Positions 24,986 through 36,775 of a stretch of DNA of 64,000 nucleotides are shown one piece after another. Within the stretch, counting starts at the first letter, position 1, and every line of letters starts with the position of its first letter. Where the stretch lies: the NCBI RefSeq assembly GCF_020536995.1, contig NC_068356.1, positions 27,012,972 to 27,076,971 of the forward strand, given 5' to 3'. The DNA is from Dreissena polymorpha. Its lineage: Eukaryota; Mollusca; Bivalvia; Myida; Dreissenidae. Below the pieces are notes generated by a model that had not been told where the DNA came from, did not search any database, and saw nothing but the letters and a program-made list of their open reading frames with translations. Both the position numbers and the translations under genes were made by a program.

Positions 24986-25085
24986 ATAGGTTTAAACTAA
25001 TTAAAGGTAATATCATTAAGTTATAATTTTAATGTGCATTTTTTCAGATCATATTGCTGCTAGATATACTGCCTAATCAATCAAC

Positions 25086-27741
25086 ATGGTATGGGTATTA
25101 GACGAACGAAACTTGGCTCTGTGCGCCATCGTCACAGCCGCGATGCAGTTCTCGTTCTTCCTTGTGGCGTGTTCATGCAAGTTTGATAAGGTCACAGATT
25201 TCGCAGGAGGAACCAACTTTGTGGTGCTGGCATTGTTGACCTTTCTCATGGCTCAGGTAAATGTACAGACCAATTGAGCCTTGCTATGGGAAAATGGGGC
25301 TTAATGAGTGTTCATAAAGAGTTTTCCCATTTATGTCTTTGCAGTCTGCACAGGCTTTTCAGGGGAAGACACTTTCCATATAAACTGGATTTTCGTTTAG
25401 AAGAGATTAAGTTTGATAAAAAAAATCCATATAAACAGAAAGTGTCCTCCCTGATTAGCCTGTGCTGCCAGGTTTTGCCAGAGCAAGGCTCTATTTCTTA
25501 TTTCAGTGCTATATAGTGGATTTTTTTAAAAGGAAAATGTAATATTGAAATTTAAATGTAATGGACGAATTATAAATATTATTACATAATGCAGTAGTAA
25601 ACATCGTATGGGGATCCTCTTCCAAGTTTTTCAAATCACGCCCAGTCCTAAGGATATCTTGTTTTCCTGATATGTATATACATGGAGTGAACACTTTAAA
25701 GGGACTTGTTCACAGATTTTGGCATGTTTTGAAGTTTGTCAGTAAATACTTCAAATTGATAAATATAAGCGTCAGAACTAAAGAGCTCACATATAAAGAC
25801 AAGAACAATGGTAAAAAAAGAAAGAAAAAATGGGAAAAAAACGTTAAACACATCAGGGCTCGAATCACTTACCCATGGAGTAAAGCCAAGCGCCGAAACC
25901 ACTCAGCCATACGTCTTCACATGTGTATGTGTGTGTAATTTAGAGTTTATGTTCGGATTGTCGTTAAGTCTTGACGACTACATTATGTGCGGACCTGACC
26001 ATCCGTCTTTACAGGGGTTGCCATTTATTTTATACTTAGAATCAATTTCAAACAATGAATTTTCGTACACGAAAGTGTATTTTCAGTATAATTCTGCGTC
26101 ATTTAGTGTCATTTCGCACAATGATGTACATTGTTCATTAATTGTTTCTTGAATCTGTGACAAAAAGTTGAAAAATTCTCATTTTCATAAACTGTAAACA
26201 AGTCCCTTTAAATATCTTCTTTGAAACCTGTATAATTCACTAAACTATCACCTAACAGACATGGGCTGCAAGACAGATAATGGTGACCATATGTATAATC
26301 GTGTGGGGAGTACGGCTCTCCGGTTACCTGCTCTACAGGATTATCAAGATTGGGGAGGACAAGAGATTTGATGACAAACGGGACAGCTGTCTGGCATTTG
26401 CTGGATTTTGGACCTTTCAGGTTTGTTTCAGTTTAATTTTACTGCTTAGATACGCACTTTGACACATTTGTAGTCCCTTAGCAAATCAAATTAAATGTTA
26501 GATTTTTTTCAACTAGATTCAAGTTTTAAAGCCTTCTTTTCCAACTCTAAAGTACAGACGAGCAGCAAACAACATAAAACCTTAACAGACTGTGAGGGTA
26601 ATATAAAGGTAATATATATGAAATCCGTTTTCAAATTGTTCATGTTATATTCCATGATCCAAACCAAATTTATCTTATTAAATCAGAACTGTTATCATTT
26701 TCTTTTTGGTTTGGACAAGAAAAGTTGAAGAATGGGGATTTACTTATCAATTTGTTTTAAACCAAGAAATTTCATGCAGACGAACATAAATTATTTTACA
26801 GAATCAACGGAAAACAATTACAGTTGTTTTTTGCACCTGTGAATGCATACATTTTTAACAATCAGCTTTGTCATTATTAGTTATTTGATTTGTTTTGTTA
26901 AGGCCTTCTGGGTGTTCACAGTCAGCCTACAAGTGATCATAGTCAATGCGGGACTCAATGCCGTGGTCCGCGACAACTGGACACTACAGGACATAGTTGG
27001 ACTAGTTCTGTTTATCCTTGGACTTCTGTGTGAGGCGATATCTGACCAGTCTAAGTTCATGTTCAGGAACGACCCAGCAAACAAAGGGAAATGGTGTGAC
27101 ACAGGTATGGTGCGACCATCAGCCCTCTTGATATCCAACGTTTATATTCGTTTTAGAAAGAACCCGCATAAGAGCGGACATTTGTATAAATGGCTCAAAC
27201 ACAAACTGACACACAAGTCTTTGTGTAAAAAAGTACACACACATGGAAAATTATCAAAGGTGTTCTTTTGTTTAATATATAATAATGCAATATATAATAT
27301 CCACTAAACTGTCATGACCCATATGCTGGAAAATAATAATTATTTGAGGAACATTAATTTTTGTCGCTTTCCAGATCCATGCTTTAAAAACAAGCAAATT
27401 GAAAAATGACCGACGCAAATTCAATGGTGTTTTTTTTCTCCAAAATAAGAAGTCCTTGAATTTAAATGATCACGAAAAAGCCATCGTTTAAATAACCAAA
27501 AATTTCATTACGACCAACATAAATGATTTTCTTGTGTTCAGGTCTGTGGAAGGTGTCCCGACACCCAAACTACTTCGGCGAGATCCTGCTATGGATCGGT
27601 ATCTTCATCATAAGCACCAGCGTGCTGTCGTACGGCGAGTGGGCTGTGGTTCTTTCCCCTATCTTCATATCTGTCATACTTCTCTTCCTCAGCGGTATAC
27701 CACTCCTCGAAAAGAAAGCAGACGAGCGATTCAGAAATTAA
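25086..27741 (+). CDS. DUF1295 / steroid 5-alpha-reductase-like membrane protein, C-terminally shortened
   Basis: Four exons join in phase: 25086-25256, 26259-26420, 26903-27104 and 27542-27741, with GT-AG introns of about 1.0, 0.48 and 0.44 kb. The product is 244 residues. The start has a good context (caacATGG) and follows a splice acceptor at 25047, implying an untranslated first exon. About seven hydrophobic segments are visible, with IMVTICIIVWGVRLSGYLLY in exon 2. Exon 4 opens with GLWKVSRHPNYFGEILLW, the signature of the DUF1295/steroid 5-alpha-reductase C-terminal family; members are endoplasmic reticulum or other membrane enzymes or proteins of unknown substrate. The usual C-terminal tail (TSVLIPLPP block) is missing: translation stops 2 codons past the point where exon 4 should splice to the exon at 30705. 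Whether the short protein works is unknown. Confidence 0.88.
25272..25495. mobile_element. Palindromic-ended bivalve repeat, copy 1 (in intron 1)
   Basis: The ends gccttgctatgggaaaat and ttttgccagagcaaggc are imperfect inverted copies. The middle has ctgcacaggcttttcagggg and the reverse-type gattagcctgtgct. Related copies lie at 33125-33300, 35790-36030 and 50915-51180. It is short and non-coding. Confidence 0.6.
25696..26211. mobile_element. TTAA-ended element with tRNA-Ser-like insert (in intron 1)
   Basis: A 516-bp element with perfect 15-bp inverted ends ttaaagggacttgtt. On the minus strand at about 25851-25913 it carries a tRNA-Ser/Leu-like segment with A-box tggctgagtgg and B-box gattcgagccc. 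It belongs to the same family as 21355-21873. Confidence 0.75.
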
Positions 27742-27799
27742 GTTAATTTCTTTGTTTAAGCCCATGTGTTATCCTTTACTTATTTTTATCCTTTTCATT

Positions 27800-29035
27800 T
27801 TCTACCATTTTTATGTCCCCCAGTCTATACTCGGGGACATTTTGTTTTTGCCCTGTCTGTTGGTTTGTTTGTTGGTTTGTCAGATTGTTTGCGTCAAACT
27901 TTAACATTGTCCATAACTTTTGCAATATTAAAGATAGCAGCTTGATATTTGGCATGTATGTGTATCTCATGGACCTGAACATTTTTGTAGTGAAAGGTCA
28001 AGGTCATCCTTCAAGGTCAAAGGTCAAATATATGGGTCAAAATCACTCTTCAATATACACTATAACTTCTTAACAAATTCTTTCACATACTTCATGTCTG
28101 ATATGCATATGTTTCTCATACAGCTGAATTTTTGAAATAGTGAATTGGTAACTTCCAGGTAACCCATCTAGGTCAAAGGTCAAGTTCTTCTACAAACTCA
28201 AATACTTCAACATTGGCCAAAACTTTTCAACCGTTTAAAGGGACTCTAAACCACGAATTAGGAAAAAAGAAAAGTTCTAAAATACTGTATTTTTTTTACA
28301 ATTATGAGTTTATATTGATTAAAATATCACGACTGGTATATTACATTACTTGAAAAAGTTCATATTTTTAGTATATTCGGTAATAAAATTTTGCGATATG
28401 AAATTGAAAGTACATCGCGAAAATAGGTGACATAACGATATACACACTATAAATAACGCAAGTAGTTTGATCATTTTATATAAAAAATTTATACAATTCA
28501 CTATGCATGTACAATTTGCATTCCTGGGTTTACCAGGTGGCGATGATGATCAATCTACTTGCATTATTTAAAGTTAACTGGTAGCTACCTGGTAGACATA
28601 CCCAGTAAAAATAAATAAATACAAAAATAAAGTAAAAATAAAAAAATAAAAATTATCAAGTAATGTTATATACCTTTAGTCCCTTTAAGGTAGCAATTTT
28701 ATATTTGGCATGCATGTGTACATCATGGACCCCAACATTTTCATTTGTGGCTGGTCAAGGTCATCCTTTAAGGTCTAAGGTCAAATATTTTAACATAAGC
28801 CAAAAAATTTGAACTATTGCAGATAGCAACTACATATTTGGTATGTATGTGTAACTCATGGAGCTGAACATTTTAAGGGGTACGATGTTAAGGTCAAGGT
28901 CATCATGAAAGGTCAAAGGTCAATTACAATGGTCAAAATCTGTTATTTTAAATATGCAAAACGTCATTTCCAATGTCATTTATCATGAGTAAGCCAGGGT
29001 ACCTACTGGGGGGCATAGTGTTTCACAAACACATC
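27800..29035. repeat. Dispersed repeat rich in AGGTCA half-sites (in ancestral intron 4)
   Basis: The repeat is bounded by atgtcccccagtctatactc and a diverged reverse match near ctactggggggcatagtg. The body repeats caaggtcatccttcaagg and aaggtcaaaggtca several times, interspersed with acttttgcaatattaaag. It is interrupted by the TTAA element at 28235-28688. It is non-coding; the half-site pattern is discussed in the findings. Confidence 0.7.
28235..28688. mobile_element. TTAA-ended MITE, 454 bp
   Basis: The ends are ttaaagggact and its reverse complement agtccctttaa. The interior is unlike the tRNA-carrying family: AT-rich with several aataaa hexamers near 28610-28650. It is nested in the AGGTCA-rich repeat. 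Confidence 0.65.
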
Positions 29036-29436
29036 TTGTTATTACTATTTTATTTTTTATGTATCCTTTATTACCTCCAATTTTGAGTAGTTCCCCAAAA
29101 AAATTATCTTTTGCCTATATATTTTTTTTTTAGTTTTTCTTCCAAACAAATCTGGAACATTTCTTAAATAAGACCCTAAAAATAAAAAACATCTAATTCC
29201 ACTTTGTCTTTTCGTACTTTCTTACCCAAGGAAGAAATCAGCCCCACTGAGTGAATGTATTGATGTGAATTCTTGAGCGTATACCTAAAGTTTTTATATT
29301 ATCTTTAAAAAATCTCTATTGATGCTACTTTGTTTGGATGAATCAGAGATTATCTTTATCACTAAAACCATATATAATCTTTCTTTCGCAGTTTTGAGAG
29401 TAAATAATATCCAAACTGGTATTCAACATCATTTTT
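29036..29436. other. AT-rich stretch, nothing recognised
   Basis: This part of the ancestral fourth intron lies between two repeats. I see no exon or repeat in it. Confidence 0.5.
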
Positions 29437-29815
29437 AGCTCGGCTGTTTTCGAAGAAAACCCGAGGTATTGTCAAAGCCCTCTCGTCTTTCCGCGTCGTC
29501 GTCGTAGTCGTCGTCGTCCGAAAACTTTAACATTGGCCATAACTTTTGCAATATTGAAAATAACAATTTGATATTTGGCATGCATGTGTATCTCACGGAG
29601 CTGCACATTTTGAGTGGTGAAAGGTCAAGGTCGAGGTCATCCTTCAAGGTCAAAGGTCAAAAACTCTTTTCTTTTTTTCATGTGTATCTCATCGACCTGC
29701 ACATTTTGAGTGGTGAAAAGGTCAAGGTCAATGATGACCTTCAAGGTCAAAGGTCAGAAAACAAAATCCAAGCACCCACAGCCGAGCGTTTGCACCCGCT
29801 ATGCGGTGCTCGTGT
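29437..29815. repeat. Second AGGTCA-rich repeat with inverted ends
   Basis: It begins agctcggctgttttcgaaga and ends near cagccgagcg, forming short inverted ends. It has a gtcgtcgtcg run near 29490 and two clusters of aaggtcaaggtc and aaggtcaaaggtca near 29620-29660 and 29720-29760. Non-coding. Confidence 0.65.
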
Positions 29816-30195
29816 TTAAAAATTAATAATGTTTCATTCTTCCAAAAATAAGCGATTCTTAAAATGAAAGGTTTAAAGGCCTAGGTCGAAACAAAATAAA
29901 AGGAGAAATTATCAAGTTTATGGGTTATTGAATGATGTCATCTTTACTAATTGATTGATTTTAATTGAATTTTAATATAATTTAAATACACTGGTATATA
30001 ATATGTAAATAATATTAACTTTAAAGATAAAATAACGCAAAAGTAAACATTTGTGTTGATAACGATAACCTTTTATTTTGTAAATTCATCATCTAGGTAT
30101 CTTACGTTTTAATCTAATTTGCTACCATATCGTTGCCATATCTTAGAGAAGTAAACAAACTTTTAATGAAGAAAAGATACAGAACTTTCAATTAC

Positions 30196-30688
30196 TTAAA
30201 GCGGGTATATACGATCTTGTCAAATATTTATTTATTAATATAAAATGTGTAAAAATTTATTATACATATATTTCAATATGAACTAAAATAAAAGTTAAGA
30301 AGAACATGTGTCGAATAATGCTAAATAAGCCAGATATTTAATTCTGAAATCGAAAAAGGCTGTACAGCCGAATTCGCCAGCATGTATATAATGCATGTAC
30401 GATGTGAATCTAAATTTAGTTTAACGGTTCATTTGAAATTCCTGCAGCGATATCGATTCATACGACACACAAACACTTACTAAAAAGACGAATGCATCGG
30501 TTATTGTAGGAAAATAATTACGAATTATCTTCGTCACAATCGGCTCAGGGCCCTAATTTGTATTTGCTGTATTTTATGAAATTCGTCTTAAATGTATCAT
30601 TTTTCTTGCATATTGTGTGTTATTATAACATATTTGTATCAATATTTTACAATTCAGCACATATAAAAATCGTATATACCCGCTTTAA
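30196..30688. mobile_element. TTAA-ended MITE abutting a splice acceptor, 493 bp
   Basis: Perfect 20-bp inverted ends starting ttaaagcgggtatatac. The right end lies 16 bp before the exon that begins at 30705, so the usual branch-point zone of that intron is now element sequence. Confidence 0.8.
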
Positions 30689-30704
30689 CCTTAATCTTTT
30701 ATAG

Positions 30705-30942
30705 GAATGAGCAGTACCTGGTTTAAAAGTCCCGCACCAGCGTGTTAATACCCCTGCCTCCAGCCTGCTATGGGTGCCTGCCCAAGGCCCTCAAGTGTCT
30801 GTTTTGTTGTGAGTTTCCGTTGTACGACCATCTCAACGAGGAAGCGGAAAAAATCACGGTCACCAAAGACCTGGTTGCTAAGACTGAGGCTGAGACTGTG
30901 TCAAATGTTACATTGACAATAGGCTTGGTTGAGAAACATTAA
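30705..30942 (+). pseudogene. Stranded ancestral last exon of the DUF1295-like gene
   Basis: After the acceptor ttttatag the exon reads G-AAT-GAG-CAG-TAC, in the phase that would follow exon 4 ending at TTCAG (27734). The residues are NEQYLV, an in-frame TAA (30724-30726), then KSRTSVLIPLPPACYG, CCEFPLYDHL and a C-terminus ending at the stop at 30940-30942. The TSVLIPLPP and EFPLY blocks are the expected DUF1295 tail. Exon 4 has aa where a donor GT would be, so the exon appears disconnected and decaying. Confidence 0.75.
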
Positions 30943-31016
30943 TGCTGTATAGTGTTGTTGTGTCTGTATAAGAGTGGTATGACAGAGAAATTAAGTATAA
31001 GGTGTTTTTTTATATA

Positions 31017-31022
31017 AATAAA
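31017..31022 (+). promoter_or_regulatory. Polyadenylation signal AATAAA
   Basis: AATAAA lies about 75 nt after the stop of the stranded exon, as expected of the original 3-prime end of the DUF1295-like gene. No equally placed signal is seen just after the present stop at 27741. Confidence 0.5.
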
Positions 31023-33124
31023 GGGCTCGAGTTGCATAATAACAACAATCCTAACGTATATTATGGCGTCATTGTGTGTTGAAACAGTTGGGTAGTATTT
31101 TAGCCATTATATTGCTACAACTATCGCAATAATTTATGTCATAGTAACGTCATGCATCAGAGCGATTTTGTCATTACTACACAAGGCAATAATGCTGTTA
31201 TAAAATAACATAAATTTTAATTCAATTTCGTGTTTGTCGCCTAAAATTTAATTATGTAAAATTCTAACATTCAAAATTCCACTCATGAAGGTATGCTCTC
31301 CTCACCCAATTTATTATCCCAGATTTCTCAAGAGTAATCATCAAAACTTCAATGTTGAATGTGTCACTTCTTGTTGTAAAAAGTTGATCAAAGACGCACT
31401 TGTTAGAATTCCACTGTTTTTTATAATGAAGAATCCGTATGATTGCATATTTTATGTTTTTGTTATGTGTTTACATTTCACACACATACACCCACCACAA
31501 ACTTTATTCATTTTTATTTGATTTCATTTTTCTTATGCTTAATCTCACGACAAGTAACACTTTCTCGCTTCAGTTTTTTGCTTATTGATCAAATGTGTGT
31601 TAAAATGATATTATTCATGATGTTTTTTAGAACTTTTTGTGTGTGAAATGTTCAATACACATCCTTTCCATGTTAACGTCATTAGACTGTCTCATTTGCA
31701 TATTGTGTTGTACTGTAAACCGCTGAATATTTGCGGTTTGTTTAATTTTTCTTTTTAAGGGTCTAGTTCTTTACCCTTTAAAAAAAGCATAATAAATAAA
31801 ATAAATTGTTGGTGACTTTTGGTATCATATAATATCAGACTCGTCAGATATAGCGAAAGAAAGGCTCGGCAAGCCTCGCTTTGGCCTACGCCATATCAGC
31901 TTTGTCAGATATCACATGTAATCATAAGTCACCAACCATATATTCTCAATTTCTTGTGCAACTGATTTTACCACTGATAATATTTATCTGATATTTTGTG
32001 ATAAAAGACAGTATTTTGCCTTGCCAGAGAATAATTCCCATTTGCTAAGTTAAATCTTAAGCCAACAAAAATGCAATGAAGCTACTTTTGTAAATAATAC
32101 AATAATGCGTGAAAATATGTAACGTATGGTATTGATTCAAGCTAAAGATAACATAACTCACTGCAGTAAAAGGCTTATTTTAAACTTATATAATAAACTT
32201 AGATTTATTTGTCCTACCGTAATTTATTATTTATGTATGTGCTAAAGTAAGAATCAAGTAGAACCGGTTGTATATTTTATTAAATGCATACTATTTTATT
32301 TGTATATGCGTTTTAGACAAAAAGAGCAAGGTAAGATATCTGCTCGATTTGTTTTCACTTGTCTTAATCGTTAATTGGTGTTTATGTAAATATTTCAGGC
32401 TTTGTATTGATTCACATTTCAAAATATATCTTTAGTGCTACATGCGTGCCATACTGTAGCTATTAAACGGACGACGACGATACACTTGGTATGTATAACA
32501 CATACACGCGGCAATTAAATATTAGCATATCTAAGATTATCCACATGTGATTTTAATGAACACATATTCAGTTTTTAGTTGTATTCCATTATTTGTGTTT
32601 GGAAAGCAGACTTATTTTTTATTTAAATTTACTTTTATATATATATATATGAAGACTGTTTGCTAAACTGTCGTCCATGATACTTTTAAGCTAATGAGTA
32701 AATCTTGAGTAGGATTTGGGCATTTGTTTTGAACAAAAACAACAACTTATGTTTCAAAAACGTGGACCCTTTGTCCCTTATATAGCTTTATTTTGTGTTC
32801 TTAAGGAAAAGTACCGTAAACGTTTTCCGGTTATAAAACATTGCATTGTCCTTATATTTTCAATTCTTCGTATTCTTATGTATACTACCTCTTCCGTTAT
32901 ATATACAAAACTATTGAACGATTTTAATAAATAAAACATTTTTAAATATATAATTTGCTGTTGCATAGTTTGCATGCATCAACAAACATTTTTGCTCAAA
33001 CGTCTTCGTCTTTGAATGATGCCTCCGCCTCTGCGGAGTCTCCTCAAGTCTAAGTCATGTGTAGTGCAATCTTTCTGAGTTTGTTTTCACGTGAACAGAA
33101 TGTCCGAAATAATGGTATACATAT
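31023..33124. other. Non-coding AT-rich stretch
   Basis: No exon was recognised. It contains a small inverted-end unit at 31809-31935 (ttggtgactt and aagtcaccaa, with an inner imperfect hairpin around ggctcggcaagcctcg) and a short TA run near 32637-32650. Confidence 0.5.
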
Positions 33125-33300
33125 GGTGACACAGGCTTATGAGAGACGACACTTTCCGCTTTTATGGAATTGTTCGTTGAAAGGAAGTGTGTCCTGAACC
33201 CAAATCCGTTCTACACGAACCACAGTCTGAACAGGCTAATCTGGGACGACACTTTACGAATATACATTAAGTCCGGTTTTCCCAGAGCGTGGCCTATCTT
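33125..33300. mobile_element. Palindromic-ended bivalve repeat, copy 2
   Basis: It shares cacaggcttatgagagacgac, a caggctaatctgggacgac-type block and the end ggttttcccagagcg with the copies at 25272, 35790 and 50915. Its left end is less well preserved. Confidence 0.55.
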
Positions 33301-35106
33301 AAGCTTATGTCTGAGGCACAAACTGTCAATGCGGGGATCGTGAGTTGCCCCGCTTGCAGGGGAATTGATCATAATTATAATGATTGGAAACGTTTCACTA
33401 CACGATTAGGTTATAGAGATAATGCATTAGCGATACATGATTTTTGGGGCGATTGCCTTCTGCAATTCGCCCCATAGGTAACATACTATACGTATACCGA
33501 AGAATAAAGTCCGTTACTGTAATTAACCACTTTGCATCCAGAGTCTGCATTCGCAAACAAAATAGCTCCGATCGCATGGTATTAGTATTAATGCGCACAA
33601 ACAGCTTACAGCGCGCGTTCCATCCATGGCAACGTCTTTTCACTGTGGCATTAGCACCCGAGTTACACGCAGTCCTCATGGAAGGTGTATACAGCGACGA
33701 AATATTGGTTCAAACTTGGATATTAAACTGCTATGCAGTTTTTTTAACGTAAATGGAGAAATAAACAGGCGAGTTAATAGTTATTTTCATTAATTATAAT
33801 AAACAAATAATGTGTTAAACATAATAATGATTTTGTGTAAACAGAATGTTAATTCAAGTTAAAACTAATGCTGTTTATTCAAAATACAGGTTTGATGTGC
33901 CAATATTTGTTGATTAAAATCCCAATTCGGTCCTCTTTGTCTGTCCACTTTGTCGGAAAAAAAATCCTATTTGACCAGACTCCTTTTCCCAAAGTGGCCA
34001 GGAAAACCCCTGTATATTAAAGTGATCTATCTAGCTGTGACTAACTAAATTCCGTTTTAAAGGACATATTTTTAGAACTTCAGAGATGGGCAGAGTTGAT
34101 AGCTTAATATCTCGTAGAAGCCTGTGTATTTTTAACTACATGTATTTTTATGCCGGCTTGATCTTCCAAGCAGCTATTTTTACTCCGATCAAATTATATG
34201 TACAATCCCAGTGTTTCATATGTTGGTTTGCAATAACCAAACTATAAAATGCTTTATAGACTTCATCTGTTGTCTACGTTAGTGTTTTGCATTTCAGGGG
34301 TTGTCCAAACAATATTGGTCTTTCCTGATTTTATTGGAATTTGAACTTAATTGTATTCATTTTCGTGAGAATTAAAGGGATTTATTTTATTAAAAATCTT
34401 TTCTGTCAACGTTTCGCAGTTATGAATTGGCACGTACGACAATGACTTGTTTTAAAAAGCAGCATTTACTTTTAACCCCAATAGCTAAATGATATATTAT
34501 GTTGACAGCCTGTCACCCTTCCTTAATTCGATCTGTTTTATTCAACAAAGGTGATTGGTTGGCATCACGGTGTATAGTGTTTTTACGACCACAAAATTTG
34601 AGCAAAATCGCTCCACCAGTACGTTCAGTACTTTCATTGGATAAAGGGGGCGGAATATTAAACCATTACCAATCGTTCAAAAGCACAACGAACTACATTC
34701 AATTTACACTAGCGTTTAATGAGGACAAACATTATCACACAACTAGAGACAACCAACATGTACACGTTGCTTAATGCATCGTGAAAACTTTTACATTCTG
34801 TTGCATGTGTTTTAAAAAATGGTGCTTCACTCTGACACTTTCTACGCAGCTGTCTAACCCAGGTTTTGACATTTAGTTACCTTTCTTAATATCCAATGAA
34901 ATGCTAAGAAATTCAATCCAATGACTTTAAATGTTCCGCAGTAAAACCAACGTTAAAAATTAAAATTAATCATGTGTACATTGTTTGGTTAACGTGGTTG
35001 AACACCAAACTGCGTAATACCAAGTAAAATGTTATATAATCTTTGTGACCATTCTGTAGGCTCCTATGGACTACTTTTTTCTCAAATAAAATTGGTATTT
35101 ACTGAC
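33301..35106. other. Non-coding stretch
   Basis: Short open frames at 33289-33752 and 34499-34774 show no family motif and no supporting splice pattern. A small hairpin, ggggcgattgc with gcaattcgcccc, lies at 33446-33473. Nothing else was recognised. Confidence 0.45.
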
Positions 35107-35515
35107 ATAAGGGACCTTTTCACATATTTTGGCATGAATTGGAGTTGGTCATTACATTCTTAAAATTGATAAATATAAACATTGCCACTATACAGCCCCA
35201 GTAAAAAAACTCGAATAAAATTAAAGAAAGAAAAAAAGTAATCATCAACTGGACTCGAACCACCGACCCTTGGAGTAAAAGTCTAGCACCTAAACCACTC
35301 GGTCATCCGTGCTCATACAATGATATTCGTAATTTATACTTTATATACGCAATTCTCGTAATGTCACACAATATAAAGATAACAACAGAACTCTACAAAT
35401 TATTAAATCGTTTCGCGTGCGAAACGCTTTATAATTTTCAGATTTTTAAATCGTCAAAAGATGCATTTAATTGATATTTTACAGCATGGTAAATGTTCAG
35501 TATAACTGTCATGTC
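35107..35515. mobile_element. tRNA-Ser-carrying TTAA-family element, right end missing
   Basis: It starts taagggaccttttcacat like the other copies. On the minus strand at about 35245-35312 it contains a well-kept tRNA-Ser-like segment with A-box tgaccgagtgg and B-box ggttcgagtcc. The usual right inverted end is absent; homology stops near 35515. Confidence 0.65.
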
Positions 35516-35789
35516 AGAACTAGAATAGAACGCGGGTCTTTTAATCAGTTTCAGTGTGTTATCCCACCCCCTGTATTTTATGTTTAGTCATGGTTTATTA
35601 TTCGCATGTGTGTAGTGTCCGATGGCGTATTTCATGTTTCATGCAAATGTTTTCATGTTGAAGTCATTGACTTTGAGGTTGCTTCTAGTCAATAAAACAC
35701 TGGTACGAACGAATGTCGTTGTGTTTCCGAATACCAAAATGATATCACGACTTTTATTAAACAAGCTGATTCTGTAAAATAATTGAGCT

Positions 35790-36030
35790 TCGCTCTGGGA
35801 AAACAGGGATTTATACCTTTGCGCTGCGTGTCGTACCAGATTAGCCTATGCAGTCGGCACAGGCTAATCAGGGACGACACTGTCCGTGTTAATGGAATTT
35901 TCCGTTTAAAGGAAGTCTTTATAAGCGAAAATCTTGTTTAGGCAGAAATTGTCGTCGTTGATTAGATCAGGGACGATAATTAACGCACATGCATTGAACC
36001 CTGTTTTCGCAGAGCAAGACTCATATTATA
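35790..36030. mobile_element. Palindromic-ended bivalve repeat, copy 3
   Basis: The ends are gagcttcgctctgggaaaac and gttttcgcagagcaagactc, in inverted arrangement. The centre is ccagattagcctatgcagtc followed by cacaggctaatcagggacg, itself a hairpin. Non-coding. Confidence 0.65.
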
Positions 36031-36239
36031 TATGAATCTTTTTTTTTTCCAAAGAGTAGTTCAAACAAGAGCTTGTCACAGTAGTGCCATATCCTCGCCG
36101 AAATGTGTTTGCTTGTATGAAAACATTTGTTAAAGAGAGTAGAATAATATTTGTAAAACATGGCAACTGTGTCTTCTATTTATATTTCAAGGATCATTTA
36201 GTTATATAGTGTTGGAGTTATGCTGTAGAGACTACAATT

Positions 36240-36760
36240 TATAGAATTAAAAGAAAGGGAGGTAATTAAAAAAACTATAAACATTTACTGTTCTTGATCA
36301 CTGTATTTTTTTAAACTCCTATATTCATTTTACATTGAATACTTCAGTGTTCAAATTAAAATAGTATTGTAAAATTAGATAAAGGGAGATATTAACAATT
36401 GAAAAGCTAAAATATTTAGTATAAAAATTAAATCAAATATAAATTAAAATTATAAATAAATAAAATATATTATAAATATTTAAAAAAATGAATAAATAAA
36501 TAAAGGGAGATGATTCAAAAACTACGACCGAAAGAGTTACGGTTCATGTTCACTGCACTTCTCCTAGTTGCCATCTGTTTATATTTCTAGTTTTGAGTAA
36601 ATCCCATTAGTAGATTTAGAGTTATGCTCCGGACAAAAATTTACTTTGAAATTAAAAAAGGAAGATAATTAAAAAACGAAGGTAGACAGAGTTATGGTTC
36701 CTAGTCAATGTACTTCTCCTGCTTCACATCTGTTTTTTATGTATTTTTCCTGATATGAAG
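36240..36760. repeat. Imperfect tandem repeat with aaagggagataatt start
   Basis: Three to four diverged units begin with aaagggaggtaatt or similar at about 36255, 36380, 36503 and 36657. The last two share gttatggttc, gcacttctcct and catctgttt. Non-coding. Confidence 0.55.
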
Positions 36761-36775
36761 TCATGTAGATTCAAT

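Noticed and set aside
25808-26152. 114-codon frame in intron 1
   Set aside because: It lies inside the tRNA-carrying TTAA element.
32716-32934. 72-codon plus-strand frame
   Set aside because: AT-rich composition and no recognisable motif; the opposite strand is equally open.
34499-34774. 91-codon plus-strand frame
   Set aside because: No family motif, no splice context and surroundings are non-coding.
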